The notes under the pieces are model-generated. The model had not been told where the DNA came from, did not search any database, and saw only the letters and a program-made list of their open reading frames with translations. The position numbers and the translations under genes are program-made. Positions 8,466-16,958 of a stretch of 64,000 nucleotides of DNA are shown one piece after another (the first letter of the stretch is position 1; each line of letters opens with the position of its first letter). Origin of the DNA: Microbulbifer variabilis ATCC 700307 (GTDB lineage: Bacteria > Pseudomonadota > Gammaproteobacteria > Pseudomonadales > Cellvibrionaceae); contig NZ_AQYJ01000021.1 in NCBI RefSeq assembly GCF_000380565.1, forward strand, positions 171,354 through 235,353, in the 5' to 3' direction.

Positions 8466-8983
8466 GAGAAAGTTACGCTCGTGGTTATTGCAACACAGGT
8501 ACCGAGCAGGGCTCCAGCACAAATATCTGAGGGAAAATGCACGCCTAGGCCGACCCGTGCTACGCCGACGCCCATGGCCCAGATATAACCAAAGCCCCAC
8601 AGAGGACTGAACTCAAGCGTTAAAAAAGTAATAAGCATGAAAGCAGCGGAAGTATGACCTGAGGGCAGGCTGAATTTATCGTGTGCGATGATGATGGGAC
8701 GCATGCCGGGTATGGCTTGTGGGGGGCGCCTGCGTCGGGCTGTATTCTTGATGGCCCAATACAGAGATCTTTCGACTGCAACGCCGGTTAGGGCTGCAAT
8801 AAAAAGCTGTGTGGCTGTATTATAAATAATGTGGCTGATGAGTACGGTTACGGATAGCCAGCCATCACCGGATTTTGACATCCACAGGTAACGCCTGCGC
8901 GAACTGGGTTGTGATGCCCTTTCCATCATATATAGGACCAGGGACACATCGACACTCTTCAGATTCATGGATAAGTCTCGCAT
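8462..8983 (-). CDS. PAP2-family membrane phosphatase
   Basis: A 173-residue membrane protein with the three acid-phosphatase motifs. Motif 1 is KNTARRRRP, motif 2 is PSGHT, and motif 3 is ARVGLGVHFPSD, with Ala in place of the usual Ser before the Arg; the catalytic Arg, His and Asp are all kept. Three to four hydrophobic segments surround them. Members dephosphorylate lipid phosphates such as undecaprenyl pyrophosphate or phosphatidate. It is the first gene of a pair with the glycosyltransferase. An internal ATG at 8968 has a somewhat better ribosome site, so the start is uncertain by five codons. Confidence 0.85.
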   Translation of the reverse strand: MRDLSMNLKSVDVSLVLYMMERASQPSSRRRYLWMSKSGDGWLSVTVLISHIIYNTATQLFIAALTGVAVERSLYWAIKNTARRRRPPQAIPGMRPIIIAHDKFSLPSGHTSAAFMLITFLTLEFSPLWGFGYIWAMGVGVARVGLGVHFPSDICAGALLGTCVAITTSVTFS

Positions 8984-9163
8984 GCAGCCAACATAGGAAT
9001 TGATTATTGCACGGAGTTGACCGAATTATGTCGCAATAGTGAAATCTCAAAAATTGGAAAATCTGGTGACTTGGCGGCGGGCTCTTTAAATTTGGTGGGA
9101 CTTCACCTTGCGCTAAAAAAACTAGAATAAATGAACGCTTAAAAGCGTAAAAAGACAGGTTTT

Positions 9164-9192
9164 CCCGGCAGGTAAAAGAATTACCCGCCTGG
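9164..9192 (-). terminator. Imperfect hairpin downstream of the reductase gene
   Basis: Bases 9164-9175 and 9181-9192 pair with one mismatch and one G-U around a 5-base loop. On the minus strand an AAAACCTGTC stretch and then five T residues follow. It lies 15 bases past the stop at 9207, so it may be an intrinsic terminator, although the T run is not adjacent. Confidence 0.35.
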
Positions 9193-9206
9193 AGAGAGGT
9201 TTTTGG

Positions 9207-10274
9207 TTAAGAAATTTTGATTTCTATATTACTGGAACCAGGTAGGTTTTCCACTAGCTCTGGCCCACATAGCATTGATGGCGTGAAATAGCCGCCTTTT
9301 CCCGAGTAAGTGAGGAGAAACTCCATAACTGCCAGTGAACCGGATACTGTAACATCGTATCCATTGGCGGTGATGACACGCCCCACTTTTCGCTCTCCAC
9401 GGCGGTCGTTGCGCACCTCACCCCAGACCCAGGTCTTCTGTTCCTTGCGGCGTTCCTCATTGGGTCCGCGCACTGATTTATCGACCTTGGATTTCAGCCA
9501 ATTCTGCACCCATTGGGTGCCCAACAGCCAGCGGATACTATTCAGGCGCTTCAATTTCTTCGCCCTTTTGGGGCTCATGGGAATATATGCCTCTATATTT
9601 GGAATACCGGTGGAGTAAAAGGCGGTTGCGACATCTCCCCATGGAATGGAAACTGCAAACTTACTGCCGCGGCCAAAGTCTATCTCTCGTGTCAGCTGGC
9701 CATGGCCGACTGTCTCAATCTTCCCCTTGCGGCGTATGGCACCACCAACGCCTAGACTCTCGATTGAGGTTTTCGCAGTGCCGGGGCTCAAACCTGAATC
9801 AGAGTCGAACCCCAATGCCAGGTGCGTGGCAGAGGGCATCTTTTTGTGTAGTGCCGCCGCCAGGCAGTCGGTGGGGACTACATCAAATCCTGTGCCTGGG
9901 CAAAGCACTACTCCGGCGGTCTCAGCCTCAGCTCCTAGGCTATGGGCTGCCTCATATACCGCGATTTCGCCGGTAATATCCTGGTAGTGGGTTTTTGAGC
10001 GAATACATGCCCGCATCATCGGCTCTGCGGTTGATGAAAATGGACCGGCACAGTGAATTACCAGATATACATCCTGCAGGCTGCGCTCCAGGGTTTCAGT
10101 GGCTTCAAGGCTAACTGCTATTGCAGGCAGGTTGAGCTGGTCTGCGACGGACTGGAGCTTCTGGGGGTTGCGTCCGGCCAGGATAGGGTGATAACCCTGT
10201 GCTACGGCTGCTCTGGCGATTAGTTCGCCTGTATAACCATTAGCGCCATAGATCATGATGTTTTTATTGTCCAC
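9207..10274 (-). CDS. Saccharopine dehydrogenase-like NAD(P)-binding reductase
   Basis: A 355-residue protein with an N-terminal Rossmann motif, IMIYGANGYTGELIA, and further family signs (LAGRNPQKL, VIHCAGPFS, HYQDITGE, GTGFDVVPTDCLA). This is the saccharopine dehydrogenase NADP-binding family that also holds trans-acting enoyl reductases and uncharacterised oxidoreductases. It is not the lysine-pathway enzyme by context: no lysine genes are nearby. Substrate unknown. The next gene upstream on this strand lies 170 bases away, so it may be transcribed alone. Confidence 0.8.
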   Translation of the reverse strand: MDNKNIMIYGANGYTGELIARAAVAQGYHPILAGRNPQKLQSVADQLNLPAIAVSLEATETLERSLQDVYLVIHCAGPFSSTAEPMMRACIRSKTHYQDITGEIAVYEAAHSLGAEAETAGVVLCPGTGFDVVPTDCLAAALHKKMPSATHLALGFDSDSGLSPGTAKTSIESLGVGGAIRRKGKIETVGHGQLTREIDFGRGSKFAVSIPWGDVATAFYSTGIPNIEAYIPMSPKRAKKLKRLNSIRWLLGTQWVQNWLKSKVDKSVRGPNEERRKEQKTWVWGEVRNDRRGERKVGRVITANGYDVTVSGSLAVMEFLLTYSGKGGYFTPSMLCGPELVENLPGSSNIEIKIS

Positions 10275-10447
10275 AGAGTATCCTTATTATGTGGCGTAGC
10301 TGGTTATTACCCAATTAACTGGCACCCCAGCGAAATAGTTTGTTATTTTGGGTTTTGGGCTTAGGCCCGGGTGACTTGAGGGTATATTGAGCGAGCTCCC
10401 TGGTGCAATTCGCGAAATTGTTCCGCCCTTCAAATAGCGGTTGCAGA

Positions 10448-10687
10448 TTATGCGCCCGCCCGTTGACTCTCAACCAATTCGAAAGGCTTCTCCAGTGCGA
10501 ATCGAGGTATGATTTTACCGTCTTTTTCTGGGGTTTCTGTGAACATTGACAGTGGTTTTGCCCACACACCGTAGTCTCCATATAGAGCGCGGTAAGTAAC
10601 CAGTTTCTCCCCAGTTTTACTGTGAGTGGCGACATATAGGGCCCCGTAAAGGTTTCCTTTGTGGTGGCGATAGAGGCCGCGCTTCAT
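10448..10687 (-). CDS. DUF1653 domain protein
   Basis: A 79-residue protein matching the DUF1653 pattern nearly end to end: G-x-Y-R-H-x-K-G-N-x-Y at the start, then LVTYRALYGDYGVWAKPLSMF and an F-x-E-x ending. The family is small, cytoplasmic and of unknown function. It lies 14 bases downstream of the DUF3301 gene on the same strand and is probably cotranscribed with it. Confidence 0.85.
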   Translation of the reverse strand: MKRGLYRHHKGNLYGALYVATHSKTGEKLVTYRALYGDYGVWAKPLSMFTETPEKDGKIIPRFALEKPFELVESQRAGA

Positions 10688-10701
10688 TTTGGAATTACCT
10701 G

Positions 10702-11022
10702 TTAACTCATATGGTGGGGAGACAGTTGCAGTTGCTCAATTCGGCTGCCATGCAGAATGGCGATGCCAGAGTAACGGTGCTCCCCAGTGGAAGTGAATTC
10801 AAATTCATAGCTGCGCTGCAGGCTGATATGGCCATGTTTGTTGCGCTTGAGACGGGTTTTTACCAGCATAACGGTATCGTCGAGTAACTGGACACCCAGC
10901 TGCTTGCAGTGGTTGGATGCTGCGCGTTTGACTTGCTCCTTGGCTGCCATATTCGCCCAGATATACCAGACAATGGTTGCCAGAAGCAGGAACCAGAAGA
11001 TATCAGTTAATGAGTAATACAT
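10702..11022 (-). CDS. DUF3301 membrane-anchored protein
   Basis: A 106-residue protein starting at the ATG at 11022. Longer upstream readings would overlap the divergent SDR gene and lack family sequence. One N-terminal membrane segment (DIFWFLLLATIVWYIWAN) is followed by CKQLGVQLLDDTVML, RLKRNKHGHISLQRSYEFEF and GEHRYSGIAIL. This order of Q-LLD-V, R-Y-FEF and R-Y-G is that of DUF3301. Function is unknown. Its start is 54 bases from the divergent SDR gene, so both promoters share this short gap. Confidence 0.85.
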   Translation of the reverse strand: MYYSLTDIFWFLLLATIVWYIWANMAAKEQVKRAASNHCKQLGVQLLDDTVMLVKTRLKRNKHGHISLQRSYEFEFTSTGEHRYSGIAILHGSRIEQLQLSPHHMS

Positions 11023-11076
11023 TGCTCTACAGTTGCTATGATCGCTTTGCGCAAGAATAACATCGAAGGAGTCGAA

Positions 11077-11772
11077 ATGTCTGGAACCATACTGATTACT
11101 GGAACTAACCGCGGTATTGGCCTGGAGATTTGTGCCCAGTTTGCCAATGATGGCTGGAAGGTTTACGCCTGTTGTAGGGATCTCGATCGGGCCAGCGAAC
11201 TCAAGACCCTGCAAGGGCAGTATTCAAACCTCTATCCCATTCAGCTAGATGTGACAGATTATTCACAGATGATATCCCTGGCAAAAGCGATCGAGGGAGA
11301 GCCTATAGATATCCTGTTCAATAATGCCGGTTATTACGGTCCCAAAGGGGTGGCTTTTGGGCAGGTGGATCTCACTGAGTGGCGCCGGGTGCTGGAGTCC
11401 AACACTATCGCCCCCTATATGATGGCGGAGACTTTCTGCGACAATGTGGCGGCCAGTGAACACAAGCTGATAGCGATGATGAGCAGTAAGGTGGGCAGTA
11501 TCGCCGATAATCGATCTGGCGGAGGGTATATCTATCGAACCTCCAAAACGGCCCTTAACCAGATCGTGAAAAGCTTGTCGATTGACTTGAAGGAGCGAGG
11601 TATCACGGTAGTAGCTCTGCACCCAGGGTGGGTAAAAACTGCGATGGGTGGTCCAGGAGCCCTTATATCTGCTGAGGATAGTGTCAGCGGCCTGAAAAAG
11701 ATCCTTTTACAGGCAAACCAGGCCGATAGTGGTCACTTCTACAATTACGATGGTAGCCAGATTCCCTGGTGA
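11077..11772 (+). CDS. Short-chain dehydrogenase/reductase (SDR)
   Basis: A 231-residue classical SDR. The start at 11077 has AAGGAG six bases upstream. Cofactor motif TGTNRGIG lies at residues 9-16, then NNAGY, the catalytic Ser in MMSSKVGS and the YRTSK pair (Tyr-x-x-x-Lys), then HPGWVKTAMGG. The HPGWVxTxMGG ending is typical of the C-factor (CsgA)-like branch of small SDRs. It should be an NAD(P)-dependent oxidoreductase. The substrate cannot be told. It stands alone between the divergent DUF3301 gene and a 300-base gap. Confidence 0.9.
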   Translation: MSGTILITGTNRGIGLEICAQFANDGWKVYACCRDLDRASELKTLQGQYSNLYPIQLDVTDYSQMISLAKAIEGEPIDILFNNAGYYGPKGVAFGQVDLTEWRRVLESNTIAPYMMAETFCDNVAASEHKLIAMMSSKVGSIADNRSGGGYIYRTSKTALNQIVKSLSIDLKERGITVVALHPGWVKTAMGGPGALISAEDSVSGLKKILLQANQADSGHFYNYDGSQIPW

Positions 11773-12072
11773 TAGCCGGGTATGGGTTACTGGCCTTTCT
11801 CTCGACCCCTCCCCCGTAGATGTCCTGATGTCTACTCGTACTGAGATTTATCCCGAGCACGCTTAGAGGTGATTTAGTGGCGCTTGATTTCCCTGTTTGC
11901 AAAATTAGGCAAGGATAGGGAAGGAGTTAGCTACCACCTTGTTCATTAAAACGGTAAAAATATCCACGAATATGGAGGGTGGGCGTTTCCCTCGATTTAT
12001 GCGAATAGGAACGACGGCGGCATTTTAGGCAAGGACTGTGCGGTCAAATATGAGAGTGGCGGAGTGGAACTG
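11773..12072. other. Intergenic stretch, 300 bases
   Basis: No coding pattern or RNA gene is recognised. GGCGGAG at 12058-12064 serves as the ribosome binding site of the next gene. Confidence 0.5.
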
Positions 12073-12579
12073 ATGAATGGGGCTGTAGATAGCACCGGCG
12101 GTGGATATACCCTTTCCCAAAAACGGCAGTTAAAAGGTATACGCCTGCTACTGGGATTATCGTTAGCTGCTGGAGCGGCGCTTTTAGGGGGGATGCCTAT
12201 TTGGGTGGCTATGTTAGGTGTCATTGCCTATCACTCACGCGGTAAGAATCTACAGGCCGGGGCTTACAACTTGGCTTGTGCGGTTACCGGCCTGGGCCTG
12301 GGATTTGCTGCCCAGGTGGTAGTGGCTAAATGGCAGTTACAACCTCACTTTGCAGCCCTTCCCATAGCTTTGCTATTTGCGGCAATCGGTGCTTGGGCAA
12401 TGGGCCGGGTAACGGGCGTGAGTAATATTTCCGGCTACGCGATCGGCATTTTGATTGGGTTTACAGCTCAGGTGAAAATATCACTGGATAGTTACTTTAT
12501 TTTGATTGCAGCAATATCGATCGGTGCCGTTATGTCGGGGGTGGTCGATAGGCTTTGGCCCGGACGCCACAGCTTGTAA
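12073..12579 (+). CDS. DUF1097-like inner-membrane protein
   Basis: A 168-residue, strongly hydrophobic protein. The ATG at 12073 is chosen over a GTG at 12064 because GGAG lies 8 bases before it. Five or six membrane segments are visible, the first including GLSLAAGAALLGGMPIWVAMLG. The small residues, the GMPIWVAMLGVIAYHSRG region and the overall size resemble DUF1097 membrane proteins, whose role is unknown. The family call is tentative. It is a single gene with no close neighbour on its strand. Confidence 0.6.
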   Translation: MNGAVDSTGGGYTLSQKRQLKGIRLLLGLSLAAGAALLGGMPIWVAMLGVIAYHSRGKNLQAGAYNLACAVTGLGLGFAAQVVVAKWQLQPHFAALPIALLFAAIGAWAMGRVTGVSNISGYAIGILIGFTAQVKISLDSYFILIAAISIGAVMSGVVDRLWPGRHSL

Positions 12580-12735
12580 TGGGAAGTGGATGTGAGTACC
12601 ACAGAACAAAGATTTTATTAGCAGCTTTTTTATTTGGATCGAATGGGAGTTGGGCGAACAGGTAAGAAGCAATCATTGGTGTAATCCCGTTTTTTTAATA
12701 GTGAAGTGGGAGTATATTGCTTAGAGGTAGTTGCA

Positions 12736-12846
12736 ATGTTCAAACGAGTTATGTTTACAGTGGCGATGGTTTTCGTTACAGCTCTGGCCTTTACTGACCC
12801 TGCAGCCTCCGGCTCTGAAGCTGACTTAAAATATCTACAATATTGA
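12736..12846 (+). CDS. 36-residue putative exported peptide
   Basis: A short frame starting at an ATG with GAGG six bases upstream. Residues 1-24 form a textbook signal peptide: positive start FKR, a hydrophobic core of about 14 residues, and a possible cleavage after PAASG. Only about a dozen mature residues remain (SEADLKYLQY end). Such a frame by chance with both a ribosome site and a signal peptide is not common, but length alone gives little support. It could be a truncated remnant of a longer exported protein. It precedes tpm by 63 bases. Confidence 0.45.
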   Translation: MFKRVMFTVAMVFVTALAFTDPAASGSEADLKYLQY

Positions 12847-12909
12847 TAGAATTCAGTCATTGGCATTAATCTATATGTTGCCTTAATTTGATGCACAGGG
12901 GGTGCTTAA

Positions 12910-13548
12910 ATGGAAGAAAAATTCTGGTTGGATAAATGGCAGAAAAATGAAATAGGTTTCCACGAAAAGTCTGGTAACCCCATGCTGGCTCAATATTTTA
13001 CTGCGCTATCACTGAAAAAAGGCAGTCGTATATTCCTGCCTTTATGTGGTAAAACTGGGGATATAGCTTGGCTGAGAGCTCAGGGATGTGCCATCGCCGG
13101 TGCAGAACTTAGTGAAGTGGCTGTGCAGCAACTTTTCGAAGAGCTTGAACTGACTCCAAAGATAGAAAAAGAAAATAACCTCAAGTGCTACAGTGCCGAA
13201 AAAATTAAGATTTTTGTAGGTGATATATTTTCCCTGACAGGAGATGCCCTTGGCTCTGTGGAAGCGATATATGATCGAGCCGCTTTGGTAGCATTGCCCG
13301 AAGAGATGCGTAAGCGCTATACCCAGCACCTGATGACAATAACAGGGGTTGCCTCACAGCTATTAATATCCTTCGAGTATGAGCAGTCGCAGTTAGCTGG
13401 CCCTCCTTTTGCGATCGGCTCCCGGCAGATCTTTGGCTATTATGATGCAAATTATCACCTGGAGATGCTTGGCCATCGGCAGGTTCCCGGTGGCCTGAAA
13501 GGTTTGGTGCCCGCTGAAGAGGTTGCCTGGCTACTGACTCGACGCTAA
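12910..13548 (+). CDS. tpm: Thiopurine S-methyltransferase
   Basis: A 212-residue SAM-dependent methyltransferase of the bacterial TPMT family (usual length about 215-220). Seen: the N-terminal WLDKWQKNEIGFHE, the SAM-binding FLPLCGKTGDIAWL, GAELSEVAVQQLF, and IYDRAALVALPEEMRKRY. In bacteria the family methylates sulphur, selenium or tellurium compounds, giving resistance to selenite or tellurite. Which substrate matters here is not visible. AGGGGG lies upstream of the ATG at a usable distance. It converges with the GIY-YIG gene 55 bases away. Confidence 0.93.
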   Translation: MEEKFWLDKWQKNEIGFHEKSGNPMLAQYFTALSLKKGSRIFLPLCGKTGDIAWLRAQGCAIAGAELSEVAVQQLFEELELTPKIEKENNLKCYSAEKIKIFVGDIFSLTGDALGSVEAIYDRAALVALPEEMRKRYTQHLMTITGVASQLLISFEYEQSQLAGPPFAIGSRQIFGYYDANYHLEMLGHRQVPGGLKGLVPAEEVAWLLTRR

Positions 13549-13603
13549 TGCCTGTTACAGGTGTAACTTATTGCTACTTAAGCTTTCTGCCGGAGTAAGT
13601 CGC

Positions 13604-13906
13604 TTAATTTCCTATCTCCTGCTCGCCCTCCTTGAATAACACCATCGGTGGAAGGGTGCCGGCGATCAGGGCTTCCTTCTTTTGCTTGGGCCATTTCTTG
13701 ATGGTCATTTCCAATTTGAGTGCCGCTGACTTACCTGGCACCCCTATCTGGTACTCAAGTTTGAGAGGGCCCTTACCCCGCAAAGCTTTAGCCGCTCTGG
13801 GACCGTTGGAACTGTGCTCTGTAAATCGCCGTTGAACATCCATTGTGATCCCCGTATAAAGAGAACCTTTGGAAGTACGGATCAAATAGACATACCAACT
13901 GTTCAT
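13604..13906 (-). CDS. GIY-YIG nuclease family protein (YhbQ type)
   Basis: A 100-residue single-domain protein. The motif appears as WYVYLIRTSKGSLYTGIT, with the conserved Arg in VQRRFTEH and a Glu further on in KLEYQIG. The length and single domain match the YhbQ/UPF0213 branch of GIY-YIG nucleases, which have no well-established physiological role though structure-specific DNA cleavage is proposed. It lies 34 bases downstream of the radical SAM gene on the same strand and may be cotranscribed. Confidence 0.88.
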   Translation of the reverse strand: MNSWYVYLIRTSKGSLYTGITMDVQRRFTEHSSNGPRAAKALRGKGPLKLEYQIGVPGKSAALKLEMTIKKWPKQKKEALIAGTLPPMVLFKEGEQEIGN

Positions 13907-13940
13907 TTAGTGGATTACCAGAAAAAGGTATTAAAATAGT

Positions 13941-15023
13941 TCAAAATAGTATCTGCTGATCTCCAGGCTGAGGTGGGCGGCAGAACTGGCTGCAGTCTAG
14001 CGATAGTCGACGATGATTCAATCCCAATTTCTTGATGGCAATAATAAAGCGTTGACGGAGTAGTTGGGCAAAAATACCAGTACCAGTGCGGCGCTGGGAA
14101 AATTCACTTTGGTAGTCACGCCCACCTCGGCTTTGCTGTACCAAGCTCATGACATGCCCAGCCTTTAGTGGGTAGTGAGCAGAAAGCCACTCTCGAAAAA
14201 GGGGCGCCACTTCATGGGGCAGTCGTAAAAGGATATAGGCTGCTCGCGTTGCTCCCGCATCATGACCGGCCTTCAGGATTTTTTCCAGTTCATTATCATT
14301 GAGAGCTGGGATCATAGGTGCTGCCATTACCGCGGTAGGTATTCCTGTAGTACTTAGTTGCTCAATAATACGCAAGCGGGCTGCCGGCCCAGCGGTACGA
14401 GGCTCCAGCTTTCTCTTTAGCTCGTTATTTAAAGTGGTCACGCTTATTGCGATTTGGGCCAAGTTGTCCTGCGCCATTTCTGCAAGAATGGGAAGATCCC
14501 GAAGTATGAGCTGTCCCTTGGTGACAATAGTTACCGGTTGGTTAAACTTTTGCATAACCTCCAAAAGAGAGCGAGTGATTTTTTTATCTTTCTCCAGGGG
14601 TTGATAGGGATCTGTATTTGCTCCCAGAGCAATTGGGCTACATTGATACCCCGGCTTACGTAGAGCCTGCTCTAATAGGTCTGCAGCATTAGGTTTGAAA
14701 AATATTTTGCTCTCAAAATCCAGTCCCGGCGACAGGTCCATATAGGCATGAGCGGGACGAGCGTAGCAATATATACAACCATGCTCACAGCCTCGGTAGG
14801 GGTTAATTGATTGAGTGAAGGGGATATCCGGTGACTGATTAGTGGCGATAATAGATTTTGCCTTCTCCTCAATAGCCGTTGTTATCAAGCGCTCTATAGG
14901 TTCCAGGTCCACTTGCCATCCGTCACTTTCATAAGTACTTGAATGGCTGGCAAATCGCCCGGTAATATTACTGGCAGCTCCGCGACCTTTGTGTAAGCGC
15001 AGAGGGTTGTTGGAATCTGTCAT
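13941..15023 (-). CDS. PA0069-family radical SAM protein
   Basis: A 360-residue protein with the 4Fe-4S site CEHGCIYCY (Cys-x3-Cys-x2-Cys), flanked by NPYRG and ARPAHAYMDLSPGLDFE. This is the signature of the PA0069/Rv2578c group, related to spore photoproduct lyases. Further family stretches: GANTDPYQPLE and PMIPALNDNELEKIL. It should cleave SAM reductively to make a 5'-deoxyadenosyl radical. The substrate is unknown for the family. It is the first gene of a pair with the GIY-YIG gene, both with a nucleic-acid flavour, so a DNA-related role is a reasonable guess only. Confidence 0.9.
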   Translation of the reverse strand: MTDSNNPLRLHKGRGAASNITGRFASHSSTYESDGWQVDLEPIERLITTAIEEKAKSIIATNQSPDIPFTQSINPYRGCEHGCIYCYARPAHAYMDLSPGLDFESKIFFKPNAADLLEQALRKPGYQCSPIALGANTDPYQPLEKDKKITRSLLEVMQKFNQPVTIVTKGQLILRDLPILAEMAQDNLAQIAISVTTLNNELKRKLEPRTAGPAARLRIIEQLSTTGIPTAVMAAPMIPALNDNELEKILKAGHDAGATRAAYILLRLPHEVAPLFREWLSAHYPLKAGHVMSLVQQSRGGRDYQSEFSQRRTGTGIFAQLLRQRFIIAIKKLGLNHRRLSLDCSQFCRPPQPGDQQILF

Positions 15024-15331
15024 TTTACAATGGGAGAGGGTGCTGGATGTATGTACAGTATAGATTGATTTGTTGAAATTGGGAATAGCCAGAAAGAAAC
15101 TTGGTTTAAACAGCTTTTGTCGTTTGGCGACAATGACATAGATGATAAAAATTTTGGCCGAAATGAGCGAATTAAGGTAAATTTCTAATCAAGAGTAAGT
15201 TGAATTAAGCATGTTTATTGGTGAAATCCAAAAGTTTCTTGATCCAACAATGTGGATCACCAATAAATATTAGCAGAGAATAAGCTGGCGCCCGCCCTGA
15301 AGAGTTTTACAAAGCGGGGTAGCAGATGTAT
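15024..15331. other. Intergenic stretch with nested inverted repeats
   Basis: No gene is seen. TTTATTGGTGA at 15214-15224 is repeated in inverted form at 15257-15267. Within the loop GATCCA at 15241-15246 pairs with TGGATC at 15253-15258. The two hairpins share bases 15257-15258 and would compete for them. No T run follows on either strand, so a simple terminator is unlikely. Confidence 0.5.
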
Positions 15332-15799
15332 CTATCCATTGGTTTCAGTAATGGTTTTGGGCATATATTTGGCAGGTACTGTAAGCCCTGGTCGCTCATC
15401 ATCCCAAATCATATTCGTAATTTTCCATGATTTTCCATCATGGTAAAGCTGAATACTGTTGATCCCCCTCTTTAGAAACTGGGTTCTTTCCTCATCTTTC
15501 CAGGCTTCATAGGTACTAAAGGCGTGGGCAATATTACCGAAAATTTCAATAATATTTTGAATTTCATCCTCGTAAAAGGCCCGCTCGCCTATCAGCTCCT
15601 GAAAGTTATCAGGGTAGTCTTGGATATCCATTACCAGTGATTGTGGTTCGCCATTACTGTCTGCTGAGGTGCGGATTACCTTTGCATAGGAAGTGAACAG
15701 GTTCTGTTGCCTCTTCCAATCCCGCTTATAACCCGCAGGGCCAGAAATTACCTTGTAGAGTTCCCTTAAAAGTTCTTGGATTTGAATTTTTGCGTCCAT
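15332..15799 (-). CDS. NTF2-like (SnoaL-type) hypothetical protein
   Basis: A 155-residue soluble protein without a signal peptide. The N-terminal helix (IQIQELLRELYKVISG), the middle EIQNIIEIFGNIAHAFSTYEAW and the final IQLYHDGKSWKITNMIWDDE are the helix, strand and closing strands of the NTF2-like/SnoaL fold. Proteins of this size with that ending are usually annotated as nuclear transport factor 2 family proteins, often with no known ligand. It lies about 100 bases from another protein of similar fold on the same strand, so the two may be related. Confidence 0.65.
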   Translation of the reverse strand: MDAKIQIQELLRELYKVISGPAGYKRDWKRQQNLFTSYAKVIRTSADSNGEPQSLVMDIQDYPDNFQELIGERAFYEDEIQNIIEIFGNIAHAFSTYEAWKDEERTQFLKRGINSIQLYHDGKSWKITNMIWDDERPGLTVPAKYMPKTITETNG

Positions 15800-15894
15800 T
15801 GCTTTGTTCTTTTCATGTTATTTTTAGATATGTAAGAAAGCTATAATCCCATTTAACTTATACGAAAGTAAACCTCAATTACTGCTTTTATTTT

Positions 15895-16350
15895 TTATAA
15901 AACACTGGGTAGTTGATTTAGGGGGGGTAACCAGGATAGGATTTTCCACCCCTTCTCTGTATTCGCCAGAGTGTAGGTACTACAGATATGATCAAGTAGG
16001 GAGTAATGTGATGTGTAGCGCTTAAGTAAGGCTGAAGTAATGGTTAGGTTCTCGCGACTAAACTGAGTTTGAAAATTGACTATTTCAGACTTTGCATAAC
16101 CGCTCTTCTCAAGTGCGAAACGGATATCCGCTAGGATAGCCTCCACTTCAGCTGCACTGCTGGGTGAAAATATCTTTGGGTCGAAAATAAAGTGAGGAGT
16201 TTGTACTAAGTAGCGGCTTGCTGAGCTCTCAATTTTCCCTGATGAAAAGTTATCAATAAAACCTGTAAGGTAGTCTTCATCTGAGGTTTTTGCATAAGTA
16301 TGTAAACTCGTACAAAGCAGAAATATTACTAATTTTTTGAATATGTTCAA
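15895..16350 (-). CDS. Exported NTF2-like hypothetical protein
   Basis: A 151-residue protein with a signal peptide at residues 1-20 (KKLVIFLLCTSLHTYA). The mature part ends in SLLDHICSTYTLANTEKGWKI and a tryptophan-rich tail. The late strand motif GWKILSW parallels KSWKITNMIW in the neighbouring 15332-15799 protein, so both probably share an NTF2-like fold, one periplasmic and one cytoplasmic. No catalytic residues are evident. Function unknown. Confidence 0.6.
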   Translation of the reverse strand: MNIFKKLVIFLLCTSLHTYAKTSDEDYLTGFIDNFSSGKIESSASRYLVQTPHFIFDPKIFSPSSAAEVEAILADIRFALEKSGYAKSEIVNFQTQFSRENLTITSALLKRYTSHYSLLDHICSTYTLANTEKGWKILSWLPPLNQLPSVL

Positions 16351-16958
16351 CTTTCTACCTTTAGATTTTGTTGATTGAAATCTTTGCTATCTAAAAATGT
16401 ATTTTTTCTGCCGGCAAGTATCGCGATATTAGTGGCTCATCGATAGAGTTGCTTGCGAATAATAATTTAGTGTTGGCTGTGGAGTAAATGTGTATTTGAT
16501 AATGGCAATGTTTGATTGTTCTTTGATGATATCTGGTGAGTCTGATCCTGTATGTATTGTTCGTGCTACGTCATTTTTAACATGGGCAATAGTTGGCTTT
16601 AATTTAATGGCATGGCAATCAGATATGTTTTTTATAAGGTTTGGATGACTATTTCCAGAATTTTACATATCTTGCTTTGAAGGGGCTGCTTCTGTGATCT
16701 AAAAGTAGCTATCAAAAAGCGGATTTTCCGTAAAGCAGATCGGTTTAGTTATAGGTGCCAAGTTGGAGTCAGAGCTTGTTCCTAGCATAACTAGTTGTTT
16801 ATTCTTATTTATTATTAGCCGTTTCTGGGTGCGTTCTGAGAATCGAACTATTGATAGCGCTTGGAAAGGCTGGAAAATTGTGGATATATGGAAGGGTGCC
16901 GCGCTTTCTCTTTCCTATACTTCTTGGGCAAAGACCTCCCCGCCGGGAAGAGTTCACA
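16351..16958. other. Gene-free AT-rich stretch, 608 bases
   Basis: I see no convincing gene. The stretch from about 16893 to 16958 resembles the leader of the third acyltransferase copy (TTTCCTATACT at both), so the upstream region was duplicated together with the gene. Confidence 0.5.
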
